Shown: positions 1-7,481 of the stretch, piece after piece
How the letters are laid out: each line of letters opens with the position of its first letter
Numbering within the stretch: the stretch's first letter is position 1
Assembly: GCF_017573505.1 (NCBI RefSeq)
Contig: NZ_JAGEOJ010000021.1
Span: 1 to 64,000, forward strand
Direction of reading: 5' to 3'
Source of the DNA: Actinomadura barringtoniae
GTDB lineage: Bacteria; Actinomycetota; Actinomycetes; Streptosporangiales; Streptosporangiaceae
Length of the DNA stretch: 64,000 nt
Translations under genes and position numbers: made by a program
Notes under the pieces: generated by a model
What the model was told of the DNA's origin: nothing
Databases searched by the model: none
The model's input: the letters and a program-made list of their open reading frames with translations, nothing else

Positions 1-1
1 C

Positions 2-97
2 CACGGCCCGCTCCCACCACGGCCCGCTCCCACCACGGCCCGCTCCCACCACGGCCCGCTCCCGCCGCGGCCCGCTCCCGCCGCGGCCCGTTCCCGC
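2..97. repeat. 16-bp tandem repeat array
   Basis: Six head-to-tail copies of a 16-bp unit (CACGGCCCGCTCCCAC) start at 2, 18, 34, 50, 66 and 82. The first three are identical and the later ones drift (CAC to CGC). The period is not a multiple of three and I see no convincing gene, so this is probably non-coding. The array may continue to the left of the window. Confidence 0.9.
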
Positions 98-120
98 GGC
101 CCGACCGAACGCCGGACCTA

Positions 121-485
121 GCCCGGACCGATCCCGGGCCATGGCGGCGGCCCGTTCCTCGGCCGGACCCGCTGCCGCCGCTTGGCGGCGGGCTGGCCCC
201 GGGCCCCCGCTGCCTGGGCTTCGCCTCCGACCCCGGCCCGACCAGACCCCGGACCCACCCGGCCATGGCGGCGGCCGTTCCCGCGGCCCGACCCCGCTGC
301 AGCCACTCGGCGGCAGCCCGGTCCTGGCCCCCGCTGCCTGGGTCTCGGGCCCATTTCCGGCCCGACCGGACCTCGGCTTACCCCGGACCTGCCCCGGCCA
401 TGGCGGCGGCCGTTCCCGCGGCCGGAGCCCGCTGCAGCCGCTTGGTAGCGGCCCGGCCCCTGCTACCTGGTTTCGGGCCCTGGGG
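121..485. repeat. degenerate 124-135 bp repeat, three copies
   Basis: Three diverged copies are anchored on the motif CCATGGCGGCGGCC, whose ATG falls at 141, 265 and 400. Each copy goes on with a CTGC(A/C)GCC.CTTGG-like block and a CCCGCTGCCTGGG-like block. Open frames through it are Pro/Arg/Gly/Ala-rich and look like a by-product of GC content. I see no RNA gene or recognisable protein in 98-610. Confidence 0.7.
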
Positions 486-610
486 CGGGGCCGGTTGACT
501 CTGGGCGGATCCGGTTCCGTCCATCCCGGTCCGGTAGCGGCCAGGGGAGGATGCCTGGAGGCCACGCGCCGTAGGGCGGCCGTTCATCCACGGCGACTAC
601 CTCTGGCAGC

Positions 611-1444
611 GTGCTCATAGGCCTTCCACGTACGGCCGCCGCGGCGGCACTGCCCGCGCTGGCCCTGACCGCCTCGGCCCTCGCGGGCTGCACGGCCTCC
701 AGCTCGGCCTCGATCGCCGACCAGAAGACCATCACCGTGGGCGTCAAGGCGGACCAGCCCGGGCTCAGCCTCAAGGGAACGGGCGGCACGTACCGCGGCT
801 TCGAGGTGGACGCGGGCACCTACATCGCCCGCAAGATGGGCGCCACCAAGGTCGAGTACGCGACCGTCACGTCGGAGAACCGCGAGAGCCTGCTGAACAA
901 GCACAAGGTCGACATCGTGTTGGCGTCGTACTCCATCACGGCCGAGCGCGCCAAGCTGGTGACCTTCGGCGGCCCCTACTACCTGGCGCACCAGGACATC
1001 ATGGTGCGCGTGGGCGAGAACCGGATCCACCAGGCCCACGACCTGGCCGGTCGCCGTATGTGCCAGGCCAGCGGCTCGGTGTCCACCTCACGCGTGGTCT
1101 CGGGTCTCGGCATCCCGGCCGTCACCGTTCCCTCGCCGTCCTACAGCGCCTGCTACCAGATGCTGCTGGACGGCCGGGTCGACGCGGTCTCCACCGGCGA
1201 CATGGTCCTGGCCGGCTTCGCGGCCGAGGGCCGGTCCAAGGTCAAGGTCGTCGGCGCGCCGTTCAGCGACGAGCGCTACGGCGTGGGCCTGCGCAAGGGC
1301 GACATCGACGGCTGCGAGGGCGTCAACAAGGCGATCACGGAGATGTACCAGGACGGCACCGCCTCGCGGCTGCTGCGCAAGTGGTTCGGCGCGAGCGGGG
1401 TGCACCTGGTGGAGAGCGTCCCGGAGTTCGAAGGGTGCGGCTGA
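611..1444 (+). CDS. ABC transporter solute-binding lipoprotein, family 3 (glutamate/polar amino acid type)
   Basis: A 277-residue exported lipoprotein that should bind an amino acid outside the membrane and hand it to an ABC permease. The start is GTG. Residues 8-27 form a hydrophobic signal ending in the lipobox LAGC, with Cys27 as the lipidated residue. The rest fits one bacterial family-3 binding domain: a first lobe opening with TITVGVKADQPGL, a hinge near ENRESLLNKHKVDIVLA, and a C-terminal QDGTASRLLRKWFG helix. The family often binds glutamate or another polar amino acid, but the ligand cannot be read here. No permease or ATPase gene is in the window, so it is an orphan or its partners lie to the left. 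Its stop codon directly abuts the stop of the convergent next gene. No strong ribosome site precedes the GTG, so the exact start is uncertain. Confidence 0.85.
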   Translation: MLIGLPRTAAAAALPALALTASALAGCTASSSASIADQKTITVGVKADQPGLSLKGTGGTYRGFEVDAGTYIARKMGATKVEYATVTSENRESLLNKHKVDIVLASYSITAERAKLVTFGGPYYLAHQDIMVRVGENRIHQAHDLAGRRMCQASGSVSTSRVVSGLGIPAVTVPSPSYSACYQMLLDGRVDAVSTGDMVLAGFAAEGRSKVKVVGAPFSDERYGVGLRKGDIDGCEGVNKAITEMYQDGTASRLLRKWFGASGVHLVESVPEFEGCG

Positions 1445-1600
1445 TCATGGCAGCACACCGCCGATGAACACGGTCAGGGAGTTCGCCGCTGACGTGAGCC
1501 CCTGAGCGGCCTGGTGGACCACGTCCGCGGCACCGGCCGGCCGGCTGATGATGTACCAGACCACCATGGCGAGGGCGGCCCATTTCGCGTACTTGAGCAT
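1445..1600 (-). CDS. 51-residue single-pass membrane protein
   Basis: A small gene. The ATG at 1600 is preceded by AAAGGGG at a good distance. The product begins MLKYAKWAALAMVVWYIISR, giving one membrane helix at about residues 7-19. A short amphipathic stretch (DVVHQAAQGLTSAANS) and a hydrophobic end (LTVFIGGVLP) follow. Its stop codon at 1445-1447 abuts the stop of the convergent lipoprotein gene with no base between them. I do not recognise a named family; function is unknown. An in-frame GTG four codons upstream overlaps the ribosome site and is less likely. Confidence 0.7.
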   Translation of the reverse strand: MLKYAKWAALAMVVWYIISRPAGAADVVHQAAQGLTSAANSLTVFIGGVLP

Positions 1601-1648
1601 CGGAGCATTCACCCCTTTGCCCCAATGCTACTCTCCGTAGCGCTCTGA

Positions 1649-2245
1649 TTACAGAGGCCAGGCCTTCATGGCCAGGTCGGCGACCCGTTCGAGCTCCTCA
1701 CGGGTGGCGCCGTCCTGAGACTGCCGCGACATCCCCTGAACGGTCGCCGCGTAGAACGTCGCGAGCCCCTCAACGTCGCTGTCGGCGGGGATCCGCCCGG
1801 CATCGGCGTCCTCGGCGATGCGGTCGGCGAAGGCCTGCTTGGCCGCCACCCTGTAACCCCTCAGCTCTTCCTCGACCTCGGCGGCCTCCGGGCTGTGGTT
1901 GGCGCCCGCGGTGATGATCAGGCATCCCGGGGGATGCGCGGGGTCGCTGTAGTTCACAGCGGCCTCGCGCAGCACCCGTTCGATCGCCTGCCGTCCCGTG
2001 GGCTCCTCGGCCAGCGCGCGCGTGGTGAACGCGCCGTGCGTCGCCTGGTAGTGCGCGACCGCTTCGCCGAACAGTTTCCGTTTGTCACCGAACGCCGCGT
2101 ACAGGCTCGGCGGGCGGATTCCCATCGCGGCGGTCAGGCCGGCCACCGACGTCGTCTCGTACCCGTGCCGCCAGAACTCCACGAGTGCCTTTTCCAGGGC
2201 CTCGTCGCGGTCGAAGGCCCGCGGCCGGCCCGGCGTTCTTCCCAT
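1649..2245 (-). CDS. TetR/AcrR family transcriptional regulator
   Basis: A 198-residue one-component repressor. The N-terminal helix-turn-helix occupies about residues 10-58 (DEALEKALVEFWRHGYETTSV then GIRPPSLYAAFGDKRKLF, the recognition helix typical of the family). The C-terminal half, with PPGCLIITAGANHSPEA, resembles the ligand domains of AcrR-type regulators. A TATAGA hexamer ends about 10 nt upstream of the ATG, so the transcript may be leaderless. The gene lies 28 bp downstream of the tail of an aldo/keto reductase gene on the same strand. A regulator sitting behind its oxidoreductase target is common, and here that target appears to have been lost. The ligand is unknown. Confidence 0.9.
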   Translation of the reverse strand: MGRTPGRPRAFDRDEALEKALVEFWRHGYETTSVAGLTAAMGIRPPSLYAAFGDKRKLFGEAVAHYQATHGAFTTRALAEEPTGRQAIERVLREAAVNYSDPAHPPGCLIITAGANHSPEAAEVEEELRGYRVAAKQAFADRIAEDADAGRIPADSDVEGLATFYAATVQGMSRQSQDGATREELERVADLAMKAWPL

Positions 2246-2273
2246 GGCGCCATTCTATAGCGCCCGATACAAA

Positions 2274-2378
2274 TCACAGCCCCGACAGCCGCTCGAACTG
2301 TTCGTCGGACAGCTCAACGCCGACCGCCGCAACGTTCTCCTCCAGGTGCGCGATCGACGCCGTGCCCGGAAGGAATCG
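2274..2378 (-). pseudogene. C-terminal remnant of an aldo/keto reductase
   Basis: About 34 codons, reading LPGTASIAHLEENVAAVGVE followed by LSDEQFERLSGL and a stop, match the conserved end of aldo/keto reductases: the IPG(T/S) loop that binds the cofactor phosphate, then the ENV..LS.EE helix. Nothing upstream in any frame resembles the TIM-barrel body, so roughly 90% of the gene is missing. It probably formed an operon with the TetR gene that follows. Confidence 0.7.
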
Positions 2379-2786
2379 GAAGCATCGTCGGGGACCGCGA
2401 CTCGAACTCACCATCCCGCCCCCACGTTCCCTGAACCCGGGGCACCGCAAGTTAGGTCCTTGCTCCCGCAGCACAGTTCAGGATCTCCGCGCCGGCTTTC
2501 CTGATGAAGCCGTGACCTGGACGGGTGGTCAGACCCCGCACAGCCGGGGAGAGTAAAGGCATGCCGACGCCCAGCGACCCGAGCCCCGAACCCCAGAGGC
2601 CACCGGGAACCCACGTGACGCGAGCGGCAAAAAGCCACGAAGAGCCCGCACCACTCAAGAGGTGGGGGGCGCGGGGGGCGAAGCCCCTCGCCCGGGGGTC
2701 TGGGGGTCGCCCCCCAGGCAAACATGACGAAGGAGTGGCGGGAAGTCGCGCGAAGCGCGACGACCACACCACTCCCAACTCTGAAG
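2379..2786. other. intergenic region with a REP-like hairpin element
   Basis: No gene is supported. At about 2663-2718 there is a very GC-rich element with two adjacent hairpins: GGGGC-GAA-GCCCC at 2675-2687 and CTGGGGG-TCG-CCCCCAG near 2700-2717. Elements of this kind are scattered between genes in many high-GC actinomycetes. It lies downstream of the minus-strand tRNA-Leu and may contribute to its termination. Confidence 0.5.
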
Positions 2787-2869
2787 TGGGCGAGGAGGGA
2801 TTTGAACCCTCACATCCTTTCGGACACACGGACCTGAACCGTGCGCGTCTGCCGTTCCGCCACCCGCCC
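2787..2869 (-). tRNA. tRNA-Leu(CAG)
   Basis: On the minus strand an 83-nt cloverleaf reads 5'-GGGCGGGTGGCGGAAC and ends CTCGCCCA. The anticodon stem CACGG/CCGTG encloses TTCAGGT, giving anticodon CAG (leucine, CUG codons). The T arm GAGGGTTCAAATCCCTC is canonical and a class II variable arm is present. It lies immediately upstream of fhaA on the opposite strand, its usual place in actinomycetes. Confidence 0.95.
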
Positions 2870-3005
2870 TAGGGTGTTGCTCTCAGGGGTTCGCCCTGGG
2901 TGCTCGAAAAGGCTAGCACGGCCTGAGCAGTGGTTAGGTATCCACATACTTCGAGCGAACCTTCACACCGATACGATCGTCTACCAGTGGGGAAGGGAGG
3001 TGCCC

Positions 3006-3758
3006 GTGGGCGTCATTCAGCGCTTCGAGCGAAGGCTCGAGGGCATGGTCGAAGGAGCCTTCGCCCGGGCCTTCAAGTCTGAGCTGCAGCCGGTCGAGGT
3101 GGCCAGTGCTGTGCAGCGTGAGATGGACGATCGCGCCGCGATCGTCGCTCAGGGCCGGACGCTGGTACCGAACGACTTCGTCGTCGAGATCTCTGAGCAG
3201 GACGGGCAACGGCTGCAGGTGTACGCCGACAGCCTGAGCCAGGAGCTGGCGAATCTGGCTCGGGAGTACGCGAAGGAGCAGGGGTACTCCTTTGTGGGCC
3301 CGGTGCGTGTCCGCTTCGAGAACGCCGGCGATCTGGCCACGGGCATGTTCCGCATCCGATCCGGCGTGATCCGCGGTTCGACCGTGGAGGGCGGAGAGAT
3401 CCGCCGGCCGGCCAGTGACGTGCCGCAGGGGCGCCAGGGCGCCTTCGGGGGTCATCCCCGGCTGCTGGTCACGACCGCGGTGGAGGGCGCCGACGCCACC
3501 CAGCGCACTTATGAGATCAACACTCCGGTCACACTGCTCGGTCGCGGCACCGATTGCGACCTGCGCCTTGTCGATCCGGGCGTTTCACGGCACCATGCCG
3601 AGATCCGTCTAGAAGGTCCCGAAATCGTTCTCGTGGATCTAGGGTCGACCAACGGCTCTTTCGTGAACGGTCAGCCGATCAGGCGAGTCACACTCGTCGA
3701 CGGTTCCCGCGTCACGATGGGGCGCACGACACTCGTGTTCCGCCGCGATAGGGAGTAA
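3006..3758 (+). CDS. fhaA: FHA domain protein FhaA (DUF3662 + FHA)
   Basis: A 250-residue cytoplasmic phosphothreonine-binding adaptor of the PknA/PknB pathway. The N-terminal DUF3662 domain (about 1-125) starts at GVIQRFERRLEGMVEGAFARA. The C-terminal FHA domain (about 155-250) carries LLGRGTDCDLRL, VSRHHAEIRL and DLGSTNGSFVNGQPI, so the Arg, Ser-Arg-His and Asn residues that bind phosphothreonine are present. The GTG start at 3006 is chosen because GGGAGG precedes it and DUF3662 begins there; earlier in-frame codons run into the tRNA-Leu gene. It is first in the cell-growth operon, 11 bp ahead of the second FHA gene. In mycobacteria FhaA binds the phosphorylated MviN pseudokinase domain and modulates peptidoglycan synthesis. 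Confidence 0.93.
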   Translation: MGVIQRFERRLEGMVEGAFARAFKSELQPVEVASAVQREMDDRAAIVAQGRTLVPNDFVVEISEQDGQRLQVYADSLSQELANLAREYAKEQGYSFVGPVRVRFENAGDLATGMFRIRSGVIRGSTVEGGEIRRPASDVPQGRQGAFGGHPRLLVTTAVEGADATQRTYEINTPVTLLGRGTDCDLRLVDPGVSRHHAEIRLEGPEIVLVDLGSTNGSFVNGQPIRRVTLVDGSRVTMGRTTLVFRRDRE

Positions 3759-3769
3759 CCCCGACTCCG

Positions 3770-4255
3770 ATGTCCGAATTCACCCTCACGCTGATCAAGC
3801 TGGCGTTCCTAGCGGTGCTCTGGCTCTTTGTCATCGCGGCCGTCGGCGTGATCCGAGCCGACCTGTTCGGGTCGTCGAAGGCGGCGGCCAAGGCGGCCCA
3901 GCCACCGCGTCCGGCCAAGGCGGCACGGCCGCCCAAGCAGCCTCGCGCGCCGCGCCCGAGTGGGGCACCGACGAAATTGGTGGTCGTTCAGGGCGAACGT
4001 GCGGGGACAGTCATCGATCTCACGGGGGCACCGATCACCATTGGTCGGGCGAATGACGCCACGCTCGTGGTCACCGACGACTACGCTTCGAGCCGGCATG
4101 CCCGCATTTACGCGCAGGACGGTCAGTGGATCGTGGAAGATCTCGGCTCCACCAATGGGACCTACCTCGGGCGCACGAAGGTGAGCCGGCCGATGCCGGT
4201 TCCCCCGGGCGTGCCGGTCCGTGTCGGCAAGACCGTGATCGAGCTGCGCAAATGA
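3770..4255 (+). CDS. fhaB: Membrane-anchored FHA domain protein FhaB/FipA
   Basis: 161 residues: one N-terminal membrane helix (about 7-28, LIKLAFLAVLWLFVIAAVGV), an Ala/Pro/Lys linker, then an FHA domain at about 66-160. ITIGRANDATLVV, ASSRHARIYAQ and DLGSTNGTYLG supply the phosphothreonine-binding Arg, Ser-Arg-His and Asn. In mycobacteria the homologue is a substrate of PknA/PknB and PstP and links division proteins. It follows fhaA by 11 bp and overlaps the phosphatase gene by ATGA, so the two are probably translationally coupled. Confidence 0.93.
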   Translation: MSEFTLTLIKLAFLAVLWLFVIAAVGVIRADLFGSSKAAAKAAQPPRPAKAARPPKQPRAPRPSGAPTKLVVVQGERAGTVIDLTGAPITIGRANDATLVVTDDYASSRHARIYAQDGQWIVEDLGSTNGTYLGRTKVSRPMPVPPGVPVRVGKTVIELRK

Positions 4256-5868
4256 CTCTGGGAATCCGATACGCCGCGCGCTCCGACGTCGGAATGCTGC
4301 GCGAAGGAAATGAAGACTCCGCGTACGCGGGGTCGCATCTGCTGGCCGTGGCCGACGGCATGGGGGGCCACGTCGGCGGCGAGATCGCCAGTGCGGCCGC
4401 GATCGAGGCGCTGCGCAGGCTCGACAAGGAGCTGCCGGCGACCGAGTTGCTGGCCTCGCTCGAGCGGACCGTCAAGTCGGCGAACGACAACCTGCACCGC
4501 ATCGTGGAGGGCGACCCGGCCCTGCAGGGCATGGGCACCACGCTCACCGCGATGCTGTGGGCGGGCAACCAGATCGCGCTGGTGCACATCGGCGACTCGC
4601 GCGCCTACCTGCTCCGCGACGGCAGCCTGTTCCAGATCACCCATGACCACACGCTGGTGCAGTCGCTGGTCGACGAGGGGCGGATCAGCCCCGACGAGGC
4701 CGCCTCGCACCCGCAGCGTTCGCTGCTGCTGCGCGCCCTCGACGGGCGCGGCGAGGTCGATCCGGACCTGTCGCTGCGCGAGGCCAAGGTCGGCGACCGC
4801 TACCTGCTGTGCTCGGACGGCCTGTCCGGCGTGATCACGGCCGAGACGATCTTCCAGGTGCTGACCGACGTCGCCGATCCCGACCAGGCCGTCCGGCAGC
4901 TGATCGACCTGGCCAACCGTGGCGGCGGCCCGGACAACATCACCTGCGTGGTGGCCGATGTCGTCGACCTCGGCCAGCAGCCGCAGCCCCCGATGCCCGG
5001 CCGTTCGGTCGGCGCCGCGGCGAACGCCGCCGCGCCCCCCGACATGCCCGGCGGCGGTCCCGGCGGCCAGGCCGCCCAGGTGACCGCGGCCGACACGCCC
5101 GCGGGCCGCGCCGCGCAACTGCGCGACACCATGCCCCAGCCCCCGGTCGCGGTCGACGAGATGCCGCCGCCCGCACCGGCACCGGCGAACGACCCGATGG
5201 GCCCGCCGCCCCAGGGCGCGATGGCCCAGCCCGCCACCCGGCGCGAGCGCCGGGCCATGCGCGGCGGCGGCGGTGCGCGCCGCTGGACGTGGCTGATCGT
5301 CGCGGTCGGCGTGATCATCATCGGTCTCGTCGCCGGCGGCTTCTTCACCGTGCAGCAGCTCCGCGGCGGCTACTACGTCGGCCAGGAGAACGGCAAGGTC
5401 GTCGTCTACCGCGGCACCAACCAGAAGATCCCCCTCATCGACCTGTCCCGCAAGGCCGACGCCAAGGACCAGCCCAGCCCCGCGATCATGGTGGCCGACC
5501 TGCCCGCCAACAAGCAGCAGGACGTCAGGGACACCTTCCCGGTCAGCAGTGCCCGCAAGGGCATCGAGGACCTGAAATCGCAGGTCTGCAAGTTCTCGCT
5601 CCGCAACGAGAGCGGCAAGGTCATCATCAAGAAGGGCGAGGGCCAGGCCAACTGCCAGGTCACCAAGGTCCAGGACAGCGCGATCCGCCTGGAGGAGCTG
5701 CCTGGTCCCGACGCCGACGGCGTGCAGCACGGCTCCTTCACCTTCATCGGGCTGAAGGGCGCCACGGACAAGCTCAACGAGCTGGGCGCCCACAAGGAGC
5801 AGTGCAAGAACGGCGACCCGTCCGTCAGGGGCTGCCCGGCCGGGTCGAAGGGCGGAAGCCACGGCTGA
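4252..5868 (+). CDS. pstP: PP2C-family Ser/Thr phosphatase PstP
   Basis: 538 residues. It should reverse PknA/PknB phosphorylation. The catalytic PP2C domain (1 to about 240) has the metal-binding signatures VADGMGGHVGG, GDSRAYLLRDG, CSDGLSGVI and GGPDNITCVV. A long Pro/Ala/Gly-rich linker leads to a membrane helix at about 343-366 (WLIVAVGVIIIGLVAGGFF). An extracytoplasmic domain of about 170 residues contains three Cys. The start at 4252 overlaps the fhaB stop and begins MTLGIRYAARSDVG as in the family. Its stop overlaps the next gene (TGATG). The extracellular part is well separated and its role is not known from sequence. Confidence 0.95.
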   Translation: MTLGIRYAARSDVGMLREGNEDSAYAGSHLLAVADGMGGHVGGEIASAAAIEALRRLDKELPATELLASLERTVKSANDNLHRIVEGDPALQGMGTTLTAMLWAGNQIALVHIGDSRAYLLRDGSLFQITHDHTLVQSLVDEGRISPDEAASHPQRSLLLRALDGRGEVDPDLSLREAKVGDRYLLCSDGLSGVITAETIFQVLTDVADPDQAVRQLIDLANRGGGPDNITCVVADVVDLGQQPQPPMPGRSVGAAANAAAPPDMPGGGPGGQAAQVTAADTPAGRAAQLRDTMPQPPVAVDEMPPPAPAPANDPMGPPPQGAMAQPATRRERRAMRGGGGARRWTWLIVAVGVIIIGLVAGGFFTVQQLRGGYYVGQENGKVVVYRGTNQKIPLIDLSRKADAKDQPSPAIMVADLPANKQQDVRDTFPVSSARKGIEDLKSQVCKFSLRNESGKVIIKKGEGQANCQVTKVQDSAIRLEELPGPDADGVQHGSFTFIGLKGATDKLNELGAHKEQCKNGDPSVRGCPAGSKGGSHG

Positions 5869-7466
5869 TGAGTTCTCTCGGTAAGCAGATCCGCGCGCAG
5901 ATCCCGTACACCCGGCGGAACGCGGCGTCGCTCTTCCTGCTGGTCTTCGCGATGGTGCTGACGCTGTCGGCGTTCGCGGAGGTCGGCCTGGCCCGTGACG
6001 GCAACCTCCCGGCGGGCCTGCCGCTGTACGGCGGCGCGCTGGTGCTGCTGGCGATCGGCGCCTACGTCGTCCAGGCCAAGTTCGCGCCGTACGCCGACCC
6101 GCTGCTGCTGCCGCTCGCGGTGGGGCTGAACGGGCTCGGCCTGGCGATGATCTACCGGCTCGACCTGGACACCAGCAAGTCCAAGCAGATCGCGCAGGCG
6201 GCGCGCGCGGCCAGCAAGAAGCTGCCGCAGGACGAGGCGTCCGCGTCGGGCCAGCTGATGTGGACGTTCGTCGGGATCCTGCTGTTCGTGGTGGCGATCC
6301 TGATCATGCGCGACACCAAGAACGGCGAGGGCCGCTTCGCGCTCAGCCCGAAGACGATGCAGCGCTACACCTACATCGTCGGCCTGTCCGCGCTGGTCCT
6401 CCTGCTGCTGCCGATCGTGCCGGGCCTCGGCGCCTCGGTGAACGGCGCGCGGGTGTGGATCTTCATCGGCCCGTTCTCGGTCCAGCCGGGCGAGTTCGCC
6501 AAGCTGATGCTGGTCGTCTTCTTCGCCGGCTACCTGGTCAACAAGCGCCAGGCGATGTCGCTGATCGGCAAGAAGGTCGGGCCGCTCAGCCTGCCGCGCG
6601 CCCGCGACCTGGGCCCGATCATCGTGATCTGGGTCTTCGCGCTCGGCGTCCTGTTCCTCCAGAAGGACCTCGGTACGGCACTGCTGTACTTCGGCCTGTT
6701 CGTGTCGATGCTCTACATCGCCACCCAGCGGGTCTCCTGGGTCATGATCGGCATGGGCCTGCTGGCGGTCGGCATCTTCATCGCCACGCTGCTCCCGTTC
6801 ATGGGCCACGTGAACCAGCGCATCGACATCTGGCAGAACCCCAAGCCCTACTTCGACGGCGGTTGCCTGGTCCACGGCAAGGTCATCCCGGTCAACCCCG
6901 ACACCGACGTCTACAAGAAGGAAGCCGCCGCGAGCGGCAAGCCCCTCGGGGCGGGCGCGCGCGTGTGCGCCCAGATGGGCGGCGAGTTCTCCGACAGCGC
7001 CCAGCTGATGAAGGGCCTGTTCGCCCTCGGCCAGGGAGGGGTGCTCGGCACCGGCCTCGGCCAGGGCGAACCATGGCGAACACCGCTGTCCTTCAGCGAC
7101 TTCATCTTCGACTCGATGGGTGAGGAACTCGGCCTCACCGGGTTGATGGTGATCCTGCTGATCTACGCCTTGATCGTGCAGCGAGGGATGAAGACCGCCA
7201 TCGCCGCACGCGACCCCTTCCTGAAACTCTTCGCCGGCGGCGTCTCGTTCGTGCTGGCGTTGCAGGTGTTCGTCATCGTCGGAGGTGTCACCCGGCTCAT
7301 CCCGCTCACCGGTCTGACCACGCCGTTCCTGTCCCAGGGCGGTTCCTCGCTGATGGCCAACTGGATCCTGATCGCGATCCTGGTCCGGATGAGCCACGAC
7401 GCTCGCAAGCCGGCCCCCCAGGCGATCCAGGACGAGGGCATGACCCAGATCGTGAGCACGAGGTAA
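5868..7466 (+). CDS. SEDS glycosyltransferase, FtsW/RodA/SpoVE family
   Basis: A 532-residue polytopic membrane protein, probably the peptidoglycan polymerase that pairs with the penicillin-binding protein encoded next. About ten or more hydrophobic helices are visible. Diagnostic SEDS segments are VNGARVWIFIGPFSVQPGEF, FLQKDLGTALLYFG (with the catalytic Asp region) and, near the end, TTPFLSQGGSSLMANW. In this operon position actinomycetes encode the RodA-like SEDS protein, often annotated FtsW, used for elongation; sequence alone does not separate the two roles. The loop around 320-360 is longer than usual and contains three Cys. The ATG overlaps the pstP stop. Confidence 0.93.
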   Translation: MSSLGKQIRAQIPYTRRNAASLFLLVFAMVLTLSAFAEVGLARDGNLPAGLPLYGGALVLLAIGAYVVQAKFAPYADPLLLPLAVGLNGLGLAMIYRLDLDTSKSKQIAQAARAASKKLPQDEASASGQLMWTFVGILLFVVAILIMRDTKNGEGRFALSPKTMQRYTYIVGLSALVLLLLPIVPGLGASVNGARVWIFIGPFSVQPGEFAKLMLVVFFAGYLVNKRQAMSLIGKKVGPLSLPRARDLGPIIVIWVFALGVLFLQKDLGTALLYFGLFVSMLYIATQRVSWVMIGMGLLAVGIFIATLLPFMGHVNQRIDIWQNPKPYFDGGCLVHGKVIPVNPDTDVYKKEAAASGKPLGAGARVCAQMGGEFSDSAQLMKGLFALGQGGVLGTGLGQGEPWRTPLSFSDFIFDSMGEELGLTGLMVILLIYALIVQRGMKTAIAARDPFLKLFAGGVSFVLALQVFVIVGGVTRLIPLTGLTTPFLSQGGSSLMANWILIAILVRMSHDARKPAPQAIQDEGMTQIVSTR

Positions 7467-7481
7467 GGACATCCACTCCTC

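Noticed and set aside
141..620. Open frame of 159 codons through the left-end repeats
   Set aside because: Pro/Gly/Arg-rich, follows the 124-135 bp repeat rather than a protein pattern, and overlaps the start of the lipoprotein gene.
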